Shown: positions 42,162 through 51,489, numbered from the stretch's first letter. The stretch is DNA of 64,000 nt from CAVTWH01 sp963850915 (GCA_963850915.1 CAWKND010000005.1:930001-994000), one strand, 5' to 3'. Notes: a model not told the origin generated them from the letters alone. Translations and numbers: made by a program.

Positions 42162-44030
42162 GTGGCCGCACCCTCCGGACAGATGAAGCCTTCGCGGTAC
42201 TTCCTGGTACTCGCGGGGATCCTCATCGTTCTCTACTCGCTGGTGTTCTTCACCGGTGACAAGAAGCCGCACCCCAAGCTGGGCCTTGACCTCAAGGGCG
42301 GTACCTCCCTCACGCTGACCGCCACGAACCAGGCGAACGGCAAGCCGCCCACCAAGGAAAACCTGGAACAGTCGCGGCAGATCATCGCGGACCGGGTGGA
42401 CGCCAACGGTGTTGCCGAGGCTGAGGTGGTTACCGACGGCAACAACCACATCATCGTCAACGTGGCCAAGGGCATCAGCCAGGAAGACCTGGAGAAGCTG
42501 GTCGCGCCCTCGCAGCTGATGTTCCGCAAGGTATTGCAGACGACGACCGACCACCCGTACGTGGCCCCGTCGGCCAGTGCGTCGGCCAGCGCCTCGGCGT
42601 CGGCCAGCCCGTCGCCGTCCGTGTCGCCGAGCGCCTCGGCCAGCCCGTCCGAGTCGCCGAGTGCCAGCCCCAGCGCCTCGGCCAGCGCGGCGGCCTCCGG
42701 TTCGGCCAGTGCGTCGGTCAACCCGTCCGCTTCGGCCTCCGCGGCGGCGCAGGCAGCCCTGCTGGACTCCGCCGCGGCGAAGCTCGGCGACGAGTTGAGC
42801 CTGGCTGACCAGGCAATCTCGGGCCTGTCCGACCAGTCGGTGACGCAGGACCAGATCAACCAGAACTACACGGCGTTCGACAAGTTCGCGCTGCTGACGC
42901 CGGCCGAGGTCGGCGCGCTGCCGATCCAGATGCAGTTCTACATCCCGACAGTGACCTGCCAGCAGCTCAACGACCGGGACCCGGGCGCGATCGGCGACAA
43001 GAGCCAGCAGGTCGTTGCCTGCGGGTCCGGCGACGACGCGCACACCAAGTACGTCCTGGACGCGGCGAAGGTGCAGGGTACCGACGTGTCCGGTGCGAGC
43101 AGCTCGTTCAACACCCAGAACAACGGGTGGAACGTAGCGGTCAAGTTCACCGGCGCGGGCAGCAGCAAGTGGGAAGCCCTGACCAAGGAGATCGCCGACG
43201 CGGGTACCTCTTCGGGTACGCCGGGGGCGCTGGCCATCGTGCTGGACAACGTGGTCGTCTCGGCGCCCACCGTGTCGACGGTGATCGTCGGTGACGCGAT
43301 CATCAGCGGTGGCGGCATCAACGAGCAGAGCTCCAAGCTGCTGGCCAACCAGCTGAAGTTCGGCGCGCTGCCGGTCAACTTCAAGGTCGAGTCGAACGAG
43401 AGCGTCAGCGCGACCCTCGGTATCCAGCAGCTGAAGTACGGCCTGCTGGCCGGCGCCATCGGCCTGATCCTCGTCGTGCTGTACTGCCTGATCTACTACC
43501 GGGCGCTCGGCTTCGTGGTCATCGCCAGCCTGGGCGTCTCGGCCGCGATCATCTTCCCGATGCTGGTACTGCTCGGCCGGTGGATGGGCTTCACGCTCAG
43601 CCTCGCCGGTATCGCCGGCTTCATCGTGGCCATCGGTATCACCGCCGACTCGTTCGTCGTGTTCTTCGAACGATTGAAAGACGAGGTGAAGAGCGGCAGG
43701 TCGGTACGCAGCTCGGTACCTCGGGCGTGGCAGCGGGCCAGGCGGACGATCCTCTCCGCCGACGCCGTCTCCTTCCTGGCCGCGGCGATTCTTTACTGGC
43801 TGGCCGCTGGACAGGTCCGGGGCTTCGCCTTCACCCTTGGCGTATCAACAATCATCGACCTGCTCGTGGTCTTCCTCTTCACCCACCCGCTGGTCGCACT
43901 CCTCGCCCGGTCGAACACGTTCACCTCACCGAAGGTGTCCGGCCTGGGGAACCTGCGATCGGACCGGCATGCTGAGGCGACCACGACACCGGCCGCGCGG
44001 CTGCGCACCGTTCGTACGAAGGAGTCCTGA
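42162..44030 (+). CDS. secD: Protein translocase subunit SecD
   Basis: The 622-residue membrane protein has one N-terminal helix, a large extracytoplasmic P1 domain with LGLDLKGGTSLTL near 40-52, and five C-terminal helices from about 425. The latter include GIAGFIVAIGITADSFVVFFERLKDE, the proton-relay region. It pulls translocating proteins out of SecYEG using the proton gradient. Residues about 136-198 are a nearly pure Ser/Ala/Pro insert in the P1 domain, absent from E. coli SecD. A GTG start is used. secF follows two bases after the stop. Confidence 0.93.
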   Translation: MAAPSGQMKPSRYFLVLAGILIVLYSLVFFTGDKKPHPKLGLDLKGGTSLTLTATNQANGKPPTKENLEQSRQIIADRVDANGVAEAEVVTDGNNHIIVNVAKGISQEDLEKLVAPSQLMFRKVLQTTTDHPYVAPSASASASASASASPSPSVSPSASASPSESPSASPSASASAAASGSASASVNPSASASAAAQAALLDSAAAKLGDELSLADQAISGLSDQSVTQDQINQNYTAFDKFALLTPAEVGALPIQMQFYIPTVTCQQLNDRDPGAIGDKSQQVVACGSGDDAHTKYVLDAAKVQGTDVSGASSSFNTQNNGWNVAVKFTGAGSSKWEALTKEIADAGTSSGTPGALAIVLDNVVVSAPTVSTVIVGDAIISGGGINEQSSKLLANQLKFGALPVNFKVESNESVSATLGIQQLKYGLLAGAIGLILVVLYCLIYYRALGFVVIASLGVSAAIIFPMLVLLGRWMGFTLSLAGIAGFIVAIGITADSFVVFFERLKDEVKSGRSVRSSVPRAWQRARRTILSADAVSFLAAAILYWLAAGQVRGFAFTLGVSTIIDLLVVFLFTHPLVALLARSNTFTSPKVSGLGNLRSDRHAEATTTPAARLRTVRTKES

Positions 44031-44032
44031 CG

Positions 44033-45268
44033 ATGACTGCACGTGCGGCGAGCGTGACCGGAGTCCTGCGCCGGCTCTATCGCGGGGAGACCAACTACGA
44101 CCTGGTCGGCAACCGCAAGCGGTGGTACCTCGCCTCCGCGATCATCATCCTGATCTGCCTGCTCAGTATCGTGTTCCGGGGCTTCAACGTCGGCATCGAG
44201 TTCGCCGGCGGCAACCAGTACCTGGTGCCGGTCAAGGCGGGTACCTCGCTGTCGGAGGTACGGGCGGCCGTCGAGGATCAGGGCATCGAGGTCTCCAGTG
44301 CGCAGATCGCGGGTACCGGCTCGACCCAGCAGTACGTGATCCGCACCGAGAAGCTGAACCCGCAGAGCGATGCCAGCAAGATCAACGCGGTCGACAAGGC
44401 GCTGAAGAAGGCCGGCAAGGTGGACACCATCACCTCCAGCCAGGTCAGCTCGTCCTGGGGTCGGGAGATCACCCAGAAGGCGTTGATCGCGCTGGTGGTC
44501 TTCCTCCTCGCGGTGAGTGCCTTCCTGTGGATCCGGTTCAAGGAGGCAAAGGTCGCCGGTGCCGCGGTGCTCGCGCTGCTGCACGACCTGATCCTCACGG
44601 CCGGTGTCTACTCGATCGTCGGGTTCGAGGTAACCCCGGGAACCGTGGTCGGTCTGTTGACCATCCTGGGTTACTCGCTCTATGACACGGTGGTCGTCTT
44701 CGACAAGGTCGACGAGAACACCAAGGGCATCCTGGGACACAGCCGCTACACCTACGCGGAGGCCGCCAACCAGGCGGTCAACCAGACGCTGATGCGTTCG
44801 ATCAACACCTCGATCATCGGTCTGCTGCCGGTGGCCGGGCTGCTGTTCGTCGGTGCCGGCATCTTCGGCGTGGGTACCTTGGAGGATCTGGCCCTGGTGC
44901 TCTTCGTCGGTATGCTCACCGGCGCCTACTCCTCGCTGTTCCTGGCCACGCCGTGGCTGGTCGACTTCAAGATGCTCGACCCGCGGTACAAGAACCACGC
45001 CAACCGGGTGGTCGCCCGGCGCTCGGCCGATCTGGCCAAGTCGGGTGCGGTTGCCAAGGCGACGGTGGCTGCCCGCAAGGGCGACGCGACCGACCTCGAC
45101 GAGGTGGACGCGGACGACGACACCGACGTCGAGGACGAGGATGTCCAGTCGCGGATCGACGCGCTGGCCGGTGCGACGCCCCGCCCGGGTGCCAAGCCGG
45201 CGGCCCGGCCGGCGAAGCGGGCACCGGCCCGGACCAGTCGCCCGGGTACCACCAAGAAGCGGCACTGA
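44033..45268 (+). CDS. secF: Protein translocase subunit SecF
   Basis: The 411-residue partner of SecD has six hydrophobic segments. The P1-like loop begins GFNVGIEFAGGNQYLVPV near 50-67, and the conserved helix 4-5 region is GYSLYDTVVVFDKVDEN near 218-234. The C-terminal 90 residues form a charged cytoplasmic tail, acidic and then Arg/Ala/Pro-rich. Three copies of an 18-bp repeat follow directly after the stop. Confidence 0.93.
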   Translation: MTARAASVTGVLRRLYRGETNYDLVGNRKRWYLASAIIILICLLSIVFRGFNVGIEFAGGNQYLVPVKAGTSLSEVRAAVEDQGIEVSSAQIAGTGSTQQYVIRTEKLNPQSDASKINAVDKALKKAGKVDTITSSQVSSSWGREITQKALIALVVFLLAVSAFLWIRFKEAKVAGAAVLALLHDLILTAGVYSIVGFEVTPGTVVGLLTILGYSLYDTVVVFDKVDENTKGILGHSRYTYAEAANQAVNQTLMRSINTSIIGLLPVAGLLFVGAGIFGVGTLEDLALVLFVGMLTGAYSSLFLATPWLVDFKMLDPRYKNHANRVVARRSADLAKSGAVAKATVAARKGDATDLDEVDADDDTDVEDEDVQSRIDALAGATPRPGAKPAARPAKRAPARTSRPGTTKKRH

Positions 45269-45270
45269 TC

Positions 45271-45330
45271 AACCGCACCACGAACAGCAACCGCACCACG
45301 AACAGCAACCGCACCACGAACAGCTAGCGC
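45271..45330. repeat. 18-bp tandem repeat, 3 copies plus a partial, after secF
   Basis: AACCGCACCACGAACAGC occurs perfectly at 45271-45288, 45289-45306 and 45307-45324. A diverged partial copy beginning TAGCGCACCACGAA follows. The first copy begins three bases after the secF TGA. It is non-coding and no hairpin is evident. Confidence 0.92.
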
Positions 45331-45446
45331 ACCACGAAACAAGCACCGCCGCGCACGCACCGGGCGCCTCCTGGTAGAAATCTCCGGGGGCGCCCGTCGC
45401 GCGTCCGGGCTCGGCTGGGCCGAGCACGTGGAGGACTGGGGGAGCG

Positions 45447-45983
45447 ATGACCGACACCGGTACCCGCGCCGCGGAGTACATCACCGCGGCCATGCTGGAT
45501 GTCCCGGACTTCCCGCAGCCCGGAGTGGTGTTCAAGGACCTGACGCCGGTCTTCGCCGACGGTGTGGCGTTCCGGGGCGTGATCGACGCGATCGCCGAGC
45601 GCTACCGCGACCAGTTCGACGTGGTCGTCGGCGTGGAGGCGCGCGGGTTCGTGATCGCCGCCGCGGTCGCGTACGCCGCCGGGGTGGGCGTGGTACCGGT
45701 ACGCAAGCAGGGCAAGCTGCCCCGTCCGACGTTCACCGCCTCGTACGCGCTGGAGTACGGCGAGGCCACGCTGGAGGTACACCAGGACGCGTTCGTCGCC
45801 GGCCAGCGGGTACTGCTGCTCGATGACGTGCTGGCCACCGGGGGTACCGTCGAAGCGGCCGCCGCCCTCGTCGCCCGCGCCGGCGGCAGCGTGGCCGGGG
45901 TCTGCGTGATGCTCGAACTCTCCTTCCTCGGCGGCCGGGAGCGGCTGGCCGGACTGCCACTGACCGCTCTGGTCACCATCTGA
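45447..45983 (+). CDS. apt: Adenine phosphoribosyltransferase
   Basis: The 178-residue enzyme converts adenine and PRPP to AMP in purine salvage. It has the N-terminal DVPDFPQPGVVFKDLTPVFAD, the hood VGVEARGF and the PRPP loop VLLLDDVLATGGT near 122-134. Length and order of motifs are typical. An ATG start follows GGGGGAG. In actinobacteria apt normally precedes rel, as here. Confidence 0.94.
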   Translation: MTDTGTRAAEYITAAMLDVPDFPQPGVVFKDLTPVFADGVAFRGVIDAIAERYRDQFDVVVGVEARGFVIAAAVAYAAGVGVVPVRKQGKLPRPTFTASYALEYGEATLEVHQDAFVAGQRVLLLDDVLATGGTVEAAAALVARAGGSVAGVCVMLELSFLGGRERLAGLPLTALVTI

Positions 45984-46105
45984 CCCACCGGGCTGCCGGG
46001 CCGGGCCGGGTCAACCGGTCCCAGACGGGGCGCCGACAGGTAGCATTGCTGGCCTGAGCGGCCGGCCGACCTGGGCCGCGGGAAGACCAGCCGGGGCGGG
46101 CCGGT

Positions 46106-46136
46106 TACTACGGGGTGTACAGCTACTACGGGGTGT
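46106..46136 (+). repeat. 13-bp direct repeat in the rel leader
   Basis: TACTACGGGGTGT is present at 46106-46118 and 46124-46136, an 18-bp period. The repeat lies between apt and rel, just before two palindromes. Confidence 0.85.
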
Positions 46137-46139
46137 TGA

Positions 46140-46177
46140 ACGGCCAATTGGCCGTGACAGGTCGTTTCCCGGAAACG
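46140..46177 (+). promoter_or_regulatory. Two adjacent palindromes upstream of rel
   Basis: ACGGCCAATTGGCCGT at 46140-46155 is a perfect 16-bp palindrome. Eight bases on, CGTTTCC-C-GGAAACG at 46163-46177 is a perfect dyad with a 1-nt centre. Both lie within 70 bp of the likely GTG start. They may be protein operators or, in RNA, paired hairpins close to the ribosome binding site. Confidence 0.6.
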
Positions 46178-46209
46178 GGTGAGCACCGATGGGCAGGGTG
46201 AGGAGTCTC

Positions 46210-48684
46210 GTGGCCAACGAGGTGGCGCCGGCGGTGGCGGAGTCGACGGTCGCGCTGGACGCGGTGGACACGACGGACACGGTGGACACGACGGACACGA
46301 CGGACACGACGGCTGCTCCGGACACCGAGGACGCGCCGGAGTCGGGTGCGCCAACCCCGGTCGCCGCGCCGGAACCGGCCGGAGTGGTCGAGGAGTCAGG
46401 CGGTTCGATCTCCTCTTTCGGGCTGTCCGGTACCCCGACCGGCCGGCGGGTACGAGCCCGGCTGGCCCGGTTCAACGCGCCCTGGCAGACCCAGCAGGTC
46501 AGCGAGGTGCTGGAGCCGCTGATCGCCACCCACCGCAACGCCCACCAGAAGGCGGACGTGCGGCTGCTGCAGCGCGCCTACGAGGTCGCCGCGCACTGGC
46601 ACGAGGGGCAGTACCGCAAGTCCGGCGACCCGTACATCACCCACCCGCTGGCCGTCGCGAACGTGCTGGCCGACCTGGGCATGGACACCACGACCCTGGT
46701 CGCGGCGCTGCTGCACGACACCATCGAGGACACCGCCTACACCCTCGAGGAGATGAAGACCGAGTTCGGCCCCGAGGTCGCGCTGCTGGTCGACGGGGTG
46801 ACCAAGCTCGACCGGGTGAAGCTGGGCGACGCGGCCAAGGCCGAGACCATCCGCAAGATGGTGGTGGCGATGGCCAAGGACCCGCGGGTACTGGTTATCA
46901 AGCTCGCTGACCGGCTGCACAACATGCGTACCCTCACCTTCCTGCCGCGCGCCAAGCAGGAGCAGAAGGCGAAGGAGACGCTGGAGATCCTGGCGCCGCT
47001 GGCGCACCGGCTCGGCATGAACACGATCAAGTGGGAGCTGGAGGACCTGTCCTTCGCGACCCTGTTCCCGAAGAAGTTCGAGGAGATCAGCCGGCTGATC
47101 AACGAGCACGCGCCGCAGCGGGACGCACTGGTGAAGCAGGTGACCGGGAAGGTCACCACCGACCTGAAGGGGTCGAAGATCAAGGCCGAGGTGACCGGGC
47201 GACCGAAGCACCTGTACTCGATCTACCAGAAGATGATCAGCCGGAGTCGCGAGTTCAACGAGATCTACGACCTGGTCGGGGTACGCATCCTGGTGGACAC
47301 GGTGCGCGACTGCTACGCGGCGCTGGGCGTGGTCCACGCGACCTGGCAGCCGGTCCCTGGTCGGTTCAAGGACTACATCGCGATGCCGAAGTTCAACATG
47401 TACCAGTCACTGCACACCACCGTGATCGGCCCCAACGGCAAGCCGGTGGAGATGCAGATCCGCTCCACCGCGATGCACCGTACGGCGGAGTACGGCATCG
47501 CCGCGCACTGGCGGTACAAGGAGACCAAGGGCGCCACGGTGGTCGGCCCGCCGGCGCACATCGACGAGATGACCTGGCTACGGCAGCTGCTGGACTGGCA
47601 GCGCGAAGCCAGCGACCCGAGCGAGTTCCTGGACGCGCTCCGCTTCGACCTGTCCAGCCAGGAGGTCTACGTCTTCACGCCGAAGGGCGACGTGGTGGCG
47701 CTGCCGACCGGCTCGACGCCGGTGGACTTCGCCTACGCGGTACACACCGAGGTCGGGCACAAGTGCATCGGCGCCCGGGTGAACGGGAAGCTGGTACCGC
47801 TGGAGTCGACGCTCTCCAACGGCGACGTGATCGACATCTTCACCTCCAAGTCGGAGACGGCCGGCCCGACGCAGGACTGGCTGGGCTTCGTCAAGAGCCC
47901 CCGGGCACGCACCAAGATCCGCCAGTACTTCAACAAGGAGCGCCGCGAAGAGGCCATCGAGATCGGCAAGGAGCAGATCACCAAGGCCATGCGCAAGCAG
48001 GGTCTGCCACTGCAGCGGCTGCTCACCACCGACACCTTGATGACCATCGCCCGCGAACTGCACCTGGCCGACGTGGCATCCCTCTACGCGGCGGTGGGCG
48101 AGAGCCAGGTCTCCGCGCAGAGCGTGGTGCAGCGACTGGTGGCCGGCTACGGGGGCGAGGAGGGCGCGGTCGAGGACATCGCCGAGACAGCTGTCGCCAC
48201 CCGGCCGCCCCGGGCCCGGCCGGCCGCGTACGACCCCGGCGTGGTGGTCAAGGGCGTCAACGACGTGTGGATCAAGCTGGCCAAGTGCTGCACGCCGGTA
48301 CCGCCGGACGCGATCTTCGGCTTCGTCACCCGTACCGGCGGCGTGAGCGTGCACCGCGACGACTGTGTCAACGCGACGGACCTGCGCAACCAGCCGGAGC
48401 GGATGGTCGAGGTGACCTGGAAGGTCACCGGCGCCTCGACGTTCCTGGTCGCCATCCAGGTGGAGGCGCTCGACCGGCACAAGCTGCTGGCCGACGTGAC
48501 CCGGGTGCTCTCCGAGGAGCGGGTGAACATCCTGTCCGCCACGGTGGCCACCACCCGGGACCGGGTCGCGGTCAGCCGGTTCACCTTCGAGATGGCCGAC
48601 CCCAAGCACCTGGGTCACCTGCTCGGCGCGGTACGCAAGGTGGACGGCGTGTACGACGCCTACCGGGTGACCTCCGGCGCCTGA
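46210..48684 (+). CDS. relA: Bifunctional (p)ppGpp synthetase/hydrolase Rel
   Basis: The 824-residue enzyme makes and destroys the stringent-response alarmones. The HD hydrolase site is intact (KSGDPYITHPLAVANVL, LLHDTIEDT). The synthetase carries RFKDYIAMPKFNMYQSLHT, with the RFKD signature of bifunctional enzymes rather than the acidic signature of E. coli RelA. A TGS domain (VYVFTPKGDVVALPTGSTP) and a C-terminal ACT domain follow. The first 70 residues are a low-complexity DTTDT repeat. The GTG at 46210 has GAGGAG five bases upstream; an ATG at 46189 is an alternative start. Confidence 0.93.
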   Translation: MANEVAPAVAESTVALDAVDTTDTVDTTDTTDTTAAPDTEDAPESGAPTPVAAPEPAGVVEESGGSISSFGLSGTPTGRRVRARLARFNAPWQTQQVSEVLEPLIATHRNAHQKADVRLLQRAYEVAAHWHEGQYRKSGDPYITHPLAVANVLADLGMDTTTLVAALLHDTIEDTAYTLEEMKTEFGPEVALLVDGVTKLDRVKLGDAAKAETIRKMVVAMAKDPRVLVIKLADRLHNMRTLTFLPRAKQEQKAKETLEILAPLAHRLGMNTIKWELEDLSFATLFPKKFEEISRLINEHAPQRDALVKQVTGKVTTDLKGSKIKAEVTGRPKHLYSIYQKMISRSREFNEIYDLVGVRILVDTVRDCYAALGVVHATWQPVPGRFKDYIAMPKFNMYQSLHTTVIGPNGKPVEMQIRSTAMHRTAEYGIAAHWRYKETKGATVVGPPAHIDEMTWLRQLLDWQREASDPSEFLDALRFDLSSQEVYVFTPKGDVVALPTGSTPVDFAYAVHTEVGHKCIGARVNGKLVPLESTLSNGDVIDIFTSKSETAGPTQDWLGFVKSPRARTKIRQYFNKERREEAIEIGKEQITKAMRKQGLPLQRLLTTDTLMTIARELHLADVASLYAAVGESQVSAQSVVQRLVAGYGGEEGAVEDIAETAVATRPPRARPAAYDPGVVVKGVNDVWIKLAKCCTPVPPDAIFGFVTRTGGVSVHRDDCVNATDLRNQPERMVEVTWKVTGASTFLVAIQVEALDRHKLLADVTRVLSEERVNILSATVATTRDRVAVSRFTFEMADPKHLGHLLGAVRKVDGVYDAYRVTSGA

Positions 48685-48708
48685 CCGGCCCGGTCGGGAG
48701 CGACCGAC

Positions 48709-49539
48709 TCAGGCGGACGGCGCGGAGATGGTCAACGTCTGTACGGTGACCGGGGTGTTCGGGTGGCCGCCGCCGAGGCCCGGCAACATACTGCCGCCGA
48801 GCGACTCGAACGCGTCGTCCTTGGCTCCGGCGCCACCCACCTCGGTGACCAGGGGGAGGCCACTGGTGATCCGCCCGATCACCGGGAAGGTCGGGCCGGT
48901 GACGTCGCTGTCCTGGAACACCAGGCCGAACTCGCTGGTGTTGGTGTTGGGCCCGTGGTTGATCAGGATGACCGAGCCGGCCGGATACGCGGGTCGCTGC
49001 CCGGTCGGTACGTTCTCGTCGAGTACCCGGTAGGCCGGGCCGCCCTCGTCGGTACCGGACGGGTCACCGCAGTACAGCGCGTAGAGCGGGCCGGTGGTGA
49101 GCCGGTGGCACGCGGTGTTGTCGAAGAACTTCTTGCCCGCCAGGTAGCTCAGGCTCGCTGCCGAGCACGGCGCCTTGGCCAGGTCGAGGTCGATGTCGAT
49201 CGGCCCCTTGCTCGTCGTGATCACCATGTGCGCCACGCCGGTACGCGGCATGCCGGTGGCGGGTGGGGTACCGACATCGGTCAGCTCGGCGCCCCGGGCG
49301 GCTGGCGGGATGACGCTCCAGTCGCAGCTCGCCGGGGTCGCCGACGGCTGCGCGGTGGGCTTCTTCTTGCCGCTGTGCCCGGCGACGTTCACCACGATCA
49401 CCACGAGTACCACCGCGACCACGGCCGCGCCGAGCCCCAGCAGGACCCGCCGGGAGTACCGGCGGGTCTGCTGGGCCCGGAGCTGCTGCTGCTCCCACTT
49501 GTGGGGCAGGGTGTCGCGGCGGCGTACCCGGTTACTCAT
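48709..49539 (-). CDS. Membrane-anchored cyclophilin-type peptidyl-prolyl isomerase, copy 1 (diverged)
   Basis: The 276-residue protein has a cytoplasmic basic N-terminus, one transmembrane helix near 31-53 (VLLGLGAAVVAVVLVVIVVNV) and an external cyclophilin domain. Active-site equivalents are CHRL near 141-144 and, in place of the usual SQFFI, SEFGLVF, which replaces the substrate-binding glutamine and phenylalanine. Catalysis may therefore be weak. It is the last of three tandem paralogues, 26 bp after the second. Family members fold or hold secreted proteins. Confidence 0.85.
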   Translation of the reverse strand: MSNRVRRRDTLPHKWEQQQLRAQQTRRYSRRVLLGLGAAVVAVVLVVIVVNVAGHSGKKKPTAQPSATPASCDWSVIPPAARGAELTDVGTPPATGMPRTGVAHMVITTSKGPIDIDLDLAKAPCSAASLSYLAGKKFFDNTACHRLTTGPLYALYCGDPSGTDEGGPAYRVLDENVPTGQRPAYPAGSVILINHGPNTNTSEFGLVFQDSDVTGPTFPVIGRITSGLPLVTEVGGAGAKDDAFESLGGSMLPGLGGGHPNTPVTVQTLTISAPSA

Positions 49540-49565
49540 CTTCGCTGGTAGCCGTGGTCAGTCGG

Positions 49566-50492
49566 TCAGGACGTCGCGGGCGCCGGGGCGGTCGACGCGC
49601 TGGCCGACGGTGACGGCGCGGGCGGCGCGGTGACCGTCACGGCGCTGATGTCGACCGGGATCTTCGGCTTGCCGTCGCCGGAGTCGCCCTGTACGCCGCC
49701 GGCGCCGACCTTCTGCACCGCTTCGATGCCGGCGGTGACGTGCCCGACCAGGGTGTAGTTGGCGGCGAGGGCCGAGGAGACCTGACCGCTGCCGTCGTCC
49801 TGCCCGTCCGGGGTGTCCCGGTAGACGATGAAGAACTGGCTGCCGTTGCTGTTGTCAGCGCCGGTGTTGGCGATGGCGATGTCCCCGACGACGTACGTGG
49901 GGCGCTTGCCGGTGGGCAGGTTCTCGGTGGCGTAGCTGTAGGTCGGGCCGCCCTGGCCGGTACCGCTGGGGTCACCGCACTGCAACACGTAGAAGCCCGT
50001 GTTGACCAGGCGGTGGCAGCTGGTGTTGTTGTAGAAGCCCTTGCCGGCCAGGTACGCCAGGCTCGCCGCGGCGCACGGTGCGTGGGCCAGGTCGAGGGAG
50101 GCGGTGATGGTGCCCTGGTTGGTGTTGATCGTCATGGTCGACGTACCGGTACCGGGGACCGTGGTCGGCGGGGTACCGACGTTCTTCAGGTCCGGGTTCG
50201 CCGAGGGTGCGGGCGAGGCGCTCGGGTCCGGGTTGGGCAGCCACTGGCAGGTCGCCGCACCCGCCACCGCGCTGGCTGAGGGGCTGGCCGTGGTCGACTT
50301 CTTCTTGTCGCCGCCACCGGCGACCGCGACGATGATCCAGATCGCGATCAACACGACCACCACACCGCCGGCGATCGCCGCGATCTTGGTGGTCTGCTTG
50401 CGGCGCTGCTGGGCCTGCGCGGCCCGCTCGGCCATCTCCCGCTCCAGCCGGGCACGCGCGGCCGCGCGCTGGCGGTCCTTCGTCGGTGGCAT
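49566..50492 (-). CDS. Membrane-anchored cyclophilin-type peptidyl-prolyl isomerase, copy 2 (canonical)
   Basis: The 308-residue protein has a coiled basic N-terminus, a transmembrane helix near 37-58, a Ser/Pro/Ala linker and a cyclophilin domain with CHRLVNTGFYVLQCGDPSGTGQGGP. It also has the canonical GSQFFIVYRDTP, so the active site looks complete. It ends in a Pro/Ala/Ser tail. The mycobacterial gene at this locus (Rv2582, ppiB) is a single copy; the trio here indicates local duplication. The ATG has AGAAGG upstream. Confidence 0.88.
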   Translation of the reverse strand: MPPTKDRQRAAARARLEREMAERAAQAQQRRKQTTKIAAIAGGVVVVLIAIWIIVAVAGGGDKKKSTTASPSASAVAGAATCQWLPNPDPSASPAPSANPDLKNVGTPPTTVPGTGTSTMTINTNQGTITASLDLAHAPCAAASLAYLAGKGFYNNTSCHRLVNTGFYVLQCGDPSGTGQGGPTYSYATENLPTGKRPTYVVGDIAIANTGADNSNGSQFFIVYRDTPDGQDDGSGQVSSALAANYTLVGHVTAGIEAVQKVGAGGVQGDSGDGKPKIPVDISAVTVTAPPAPSPSASASTAPAPATS

Positions 50493-50568
50493 GTTGGTAG
50501 AACCTTCTTCGGATGTCGGCGACTCGTGAGGGTCGGGCGGGTACGGGGCGGTGCCGGGGCTTAGGGGG

Positions 50569-51489
50569 TCAGCTGTTCGCGCTTGCCGGCGCGGTTGGCG
50601 AGGTGGTACCGCTGGGCGACGGTTCGCTGGTGGCGGAGGCGCTCGGGGTGGCGCCGTACGGCGCGACAGTCACCGTGTTGATCGTGACGGCGGTGTTCGG
50701 CGCGCCGTCGGTGGCCGATGCGCCGCCGGTCGCCACGCCGCCCTGGGCCACCTTGTCGATCACGTCCATCCCCGCGGTCACGGTACCCACGACGGTGTAC
50801 GTCGCCGGCAGCGTGGTGTCCTGGTAGATGATGATGAACTGGCTGCCGTTGGTGTTCGGCCCGTTGCTCTGGTTCATGATCACGGTACCGCGCGGGTAGA
50901 CGTAGGTCTGTGCGGCGCTCGGGTCGACGCTGGGAGTGACCGTGGCGCTCGGGTCGGCGGTCGGCGTGATCGGGGTCGGCACGTTCTCGTCGATCGAGGT
51001 GTACCCCGGACCGTCGGAGCTGTCCGCGCTGTGCGCCCCGCACTGCAGTTCGAAGGTGCCGCCGGTGGTCAGCCGGGTACAGGTGGCGCCGTTGTAGAAG
51101 TTCTTGCTCGCCAGGTAGGACAGGCTCGCCCCGGTGCACGGGGTCTTGGCCAGGTCGATGTTGGCGGTGATGGTGCCCTGGCTGGTGGCCATGGTCAGCG
51201 TGTCGGTACCGGTCTTGGCGATCCCGGTGGTGGGCGGCGTACCGATCCCGGAGACGGAGGAGGTACCGCTGGGGGTCCACAGGCAGTCCTGGGCGACCGC
51301 GGCCTTCTTCTTGGAGCTGAACACGCCGCCGAAGTAGAGGCCGCCGAAGACCAGCAGGAGTACCGCGATACCGACGGCGCCGCCGGCCTGGAGTTGGCGA
51401 CGACGGCGGGCCTTGGCCGCCCGTCGGGCTAGTTGCCGCTCCATCTTCGCGCGCGCCATCTTGCGCTGCCTGGACTTGCTGGAAGCCAC
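50569..51489 (-). CDS. Membrane-anchored cyclophilin-type peptidyl-prolyl isomerase, copy 3
   Basis: The 306-residue protein repeats the layout of its neighbours: basic N-terminus, transmembrane helix near 35-56, cyclophilin domain, Ser/Thr/Pro tail. The CHRL of the other copies reads CTRL, so the residue before the catalytic arginine is changed, while GSQFIIIYQD is nearly canonical. A Thr/Pro-rich insertion (residues about 176-192) splits the domain. It lies first in the three-gene array, 76 bp before copy 2. Confidence 0.85.
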   Translation of the reverse strand: MASSKSRQRKMARAKMERQLARRAAKARRRRQLQAGGAVGIAVLLLVFGGLYFGGVFSSKKKAAVAQDCLWTPSGTSSVSGIGTPPTTGIAKTGTDTLTMATSQGTITANIDLAKTPCTGASLSYLASKNFYNGATCTRLTTGGTFELQCGAHSADSSDGPGYTSIDENVPTPITPTADPSATVTPSVDPSAAQTYVYPRGTVIMNQSNGPNTNGSQFIIIYQDTTLPATYTVVGTVTAGMDVIDKVAQGGVATGGASATDGAPNTAVTINTVTVAPYGATPSASATSEPSPSGTTSPTAPASANS

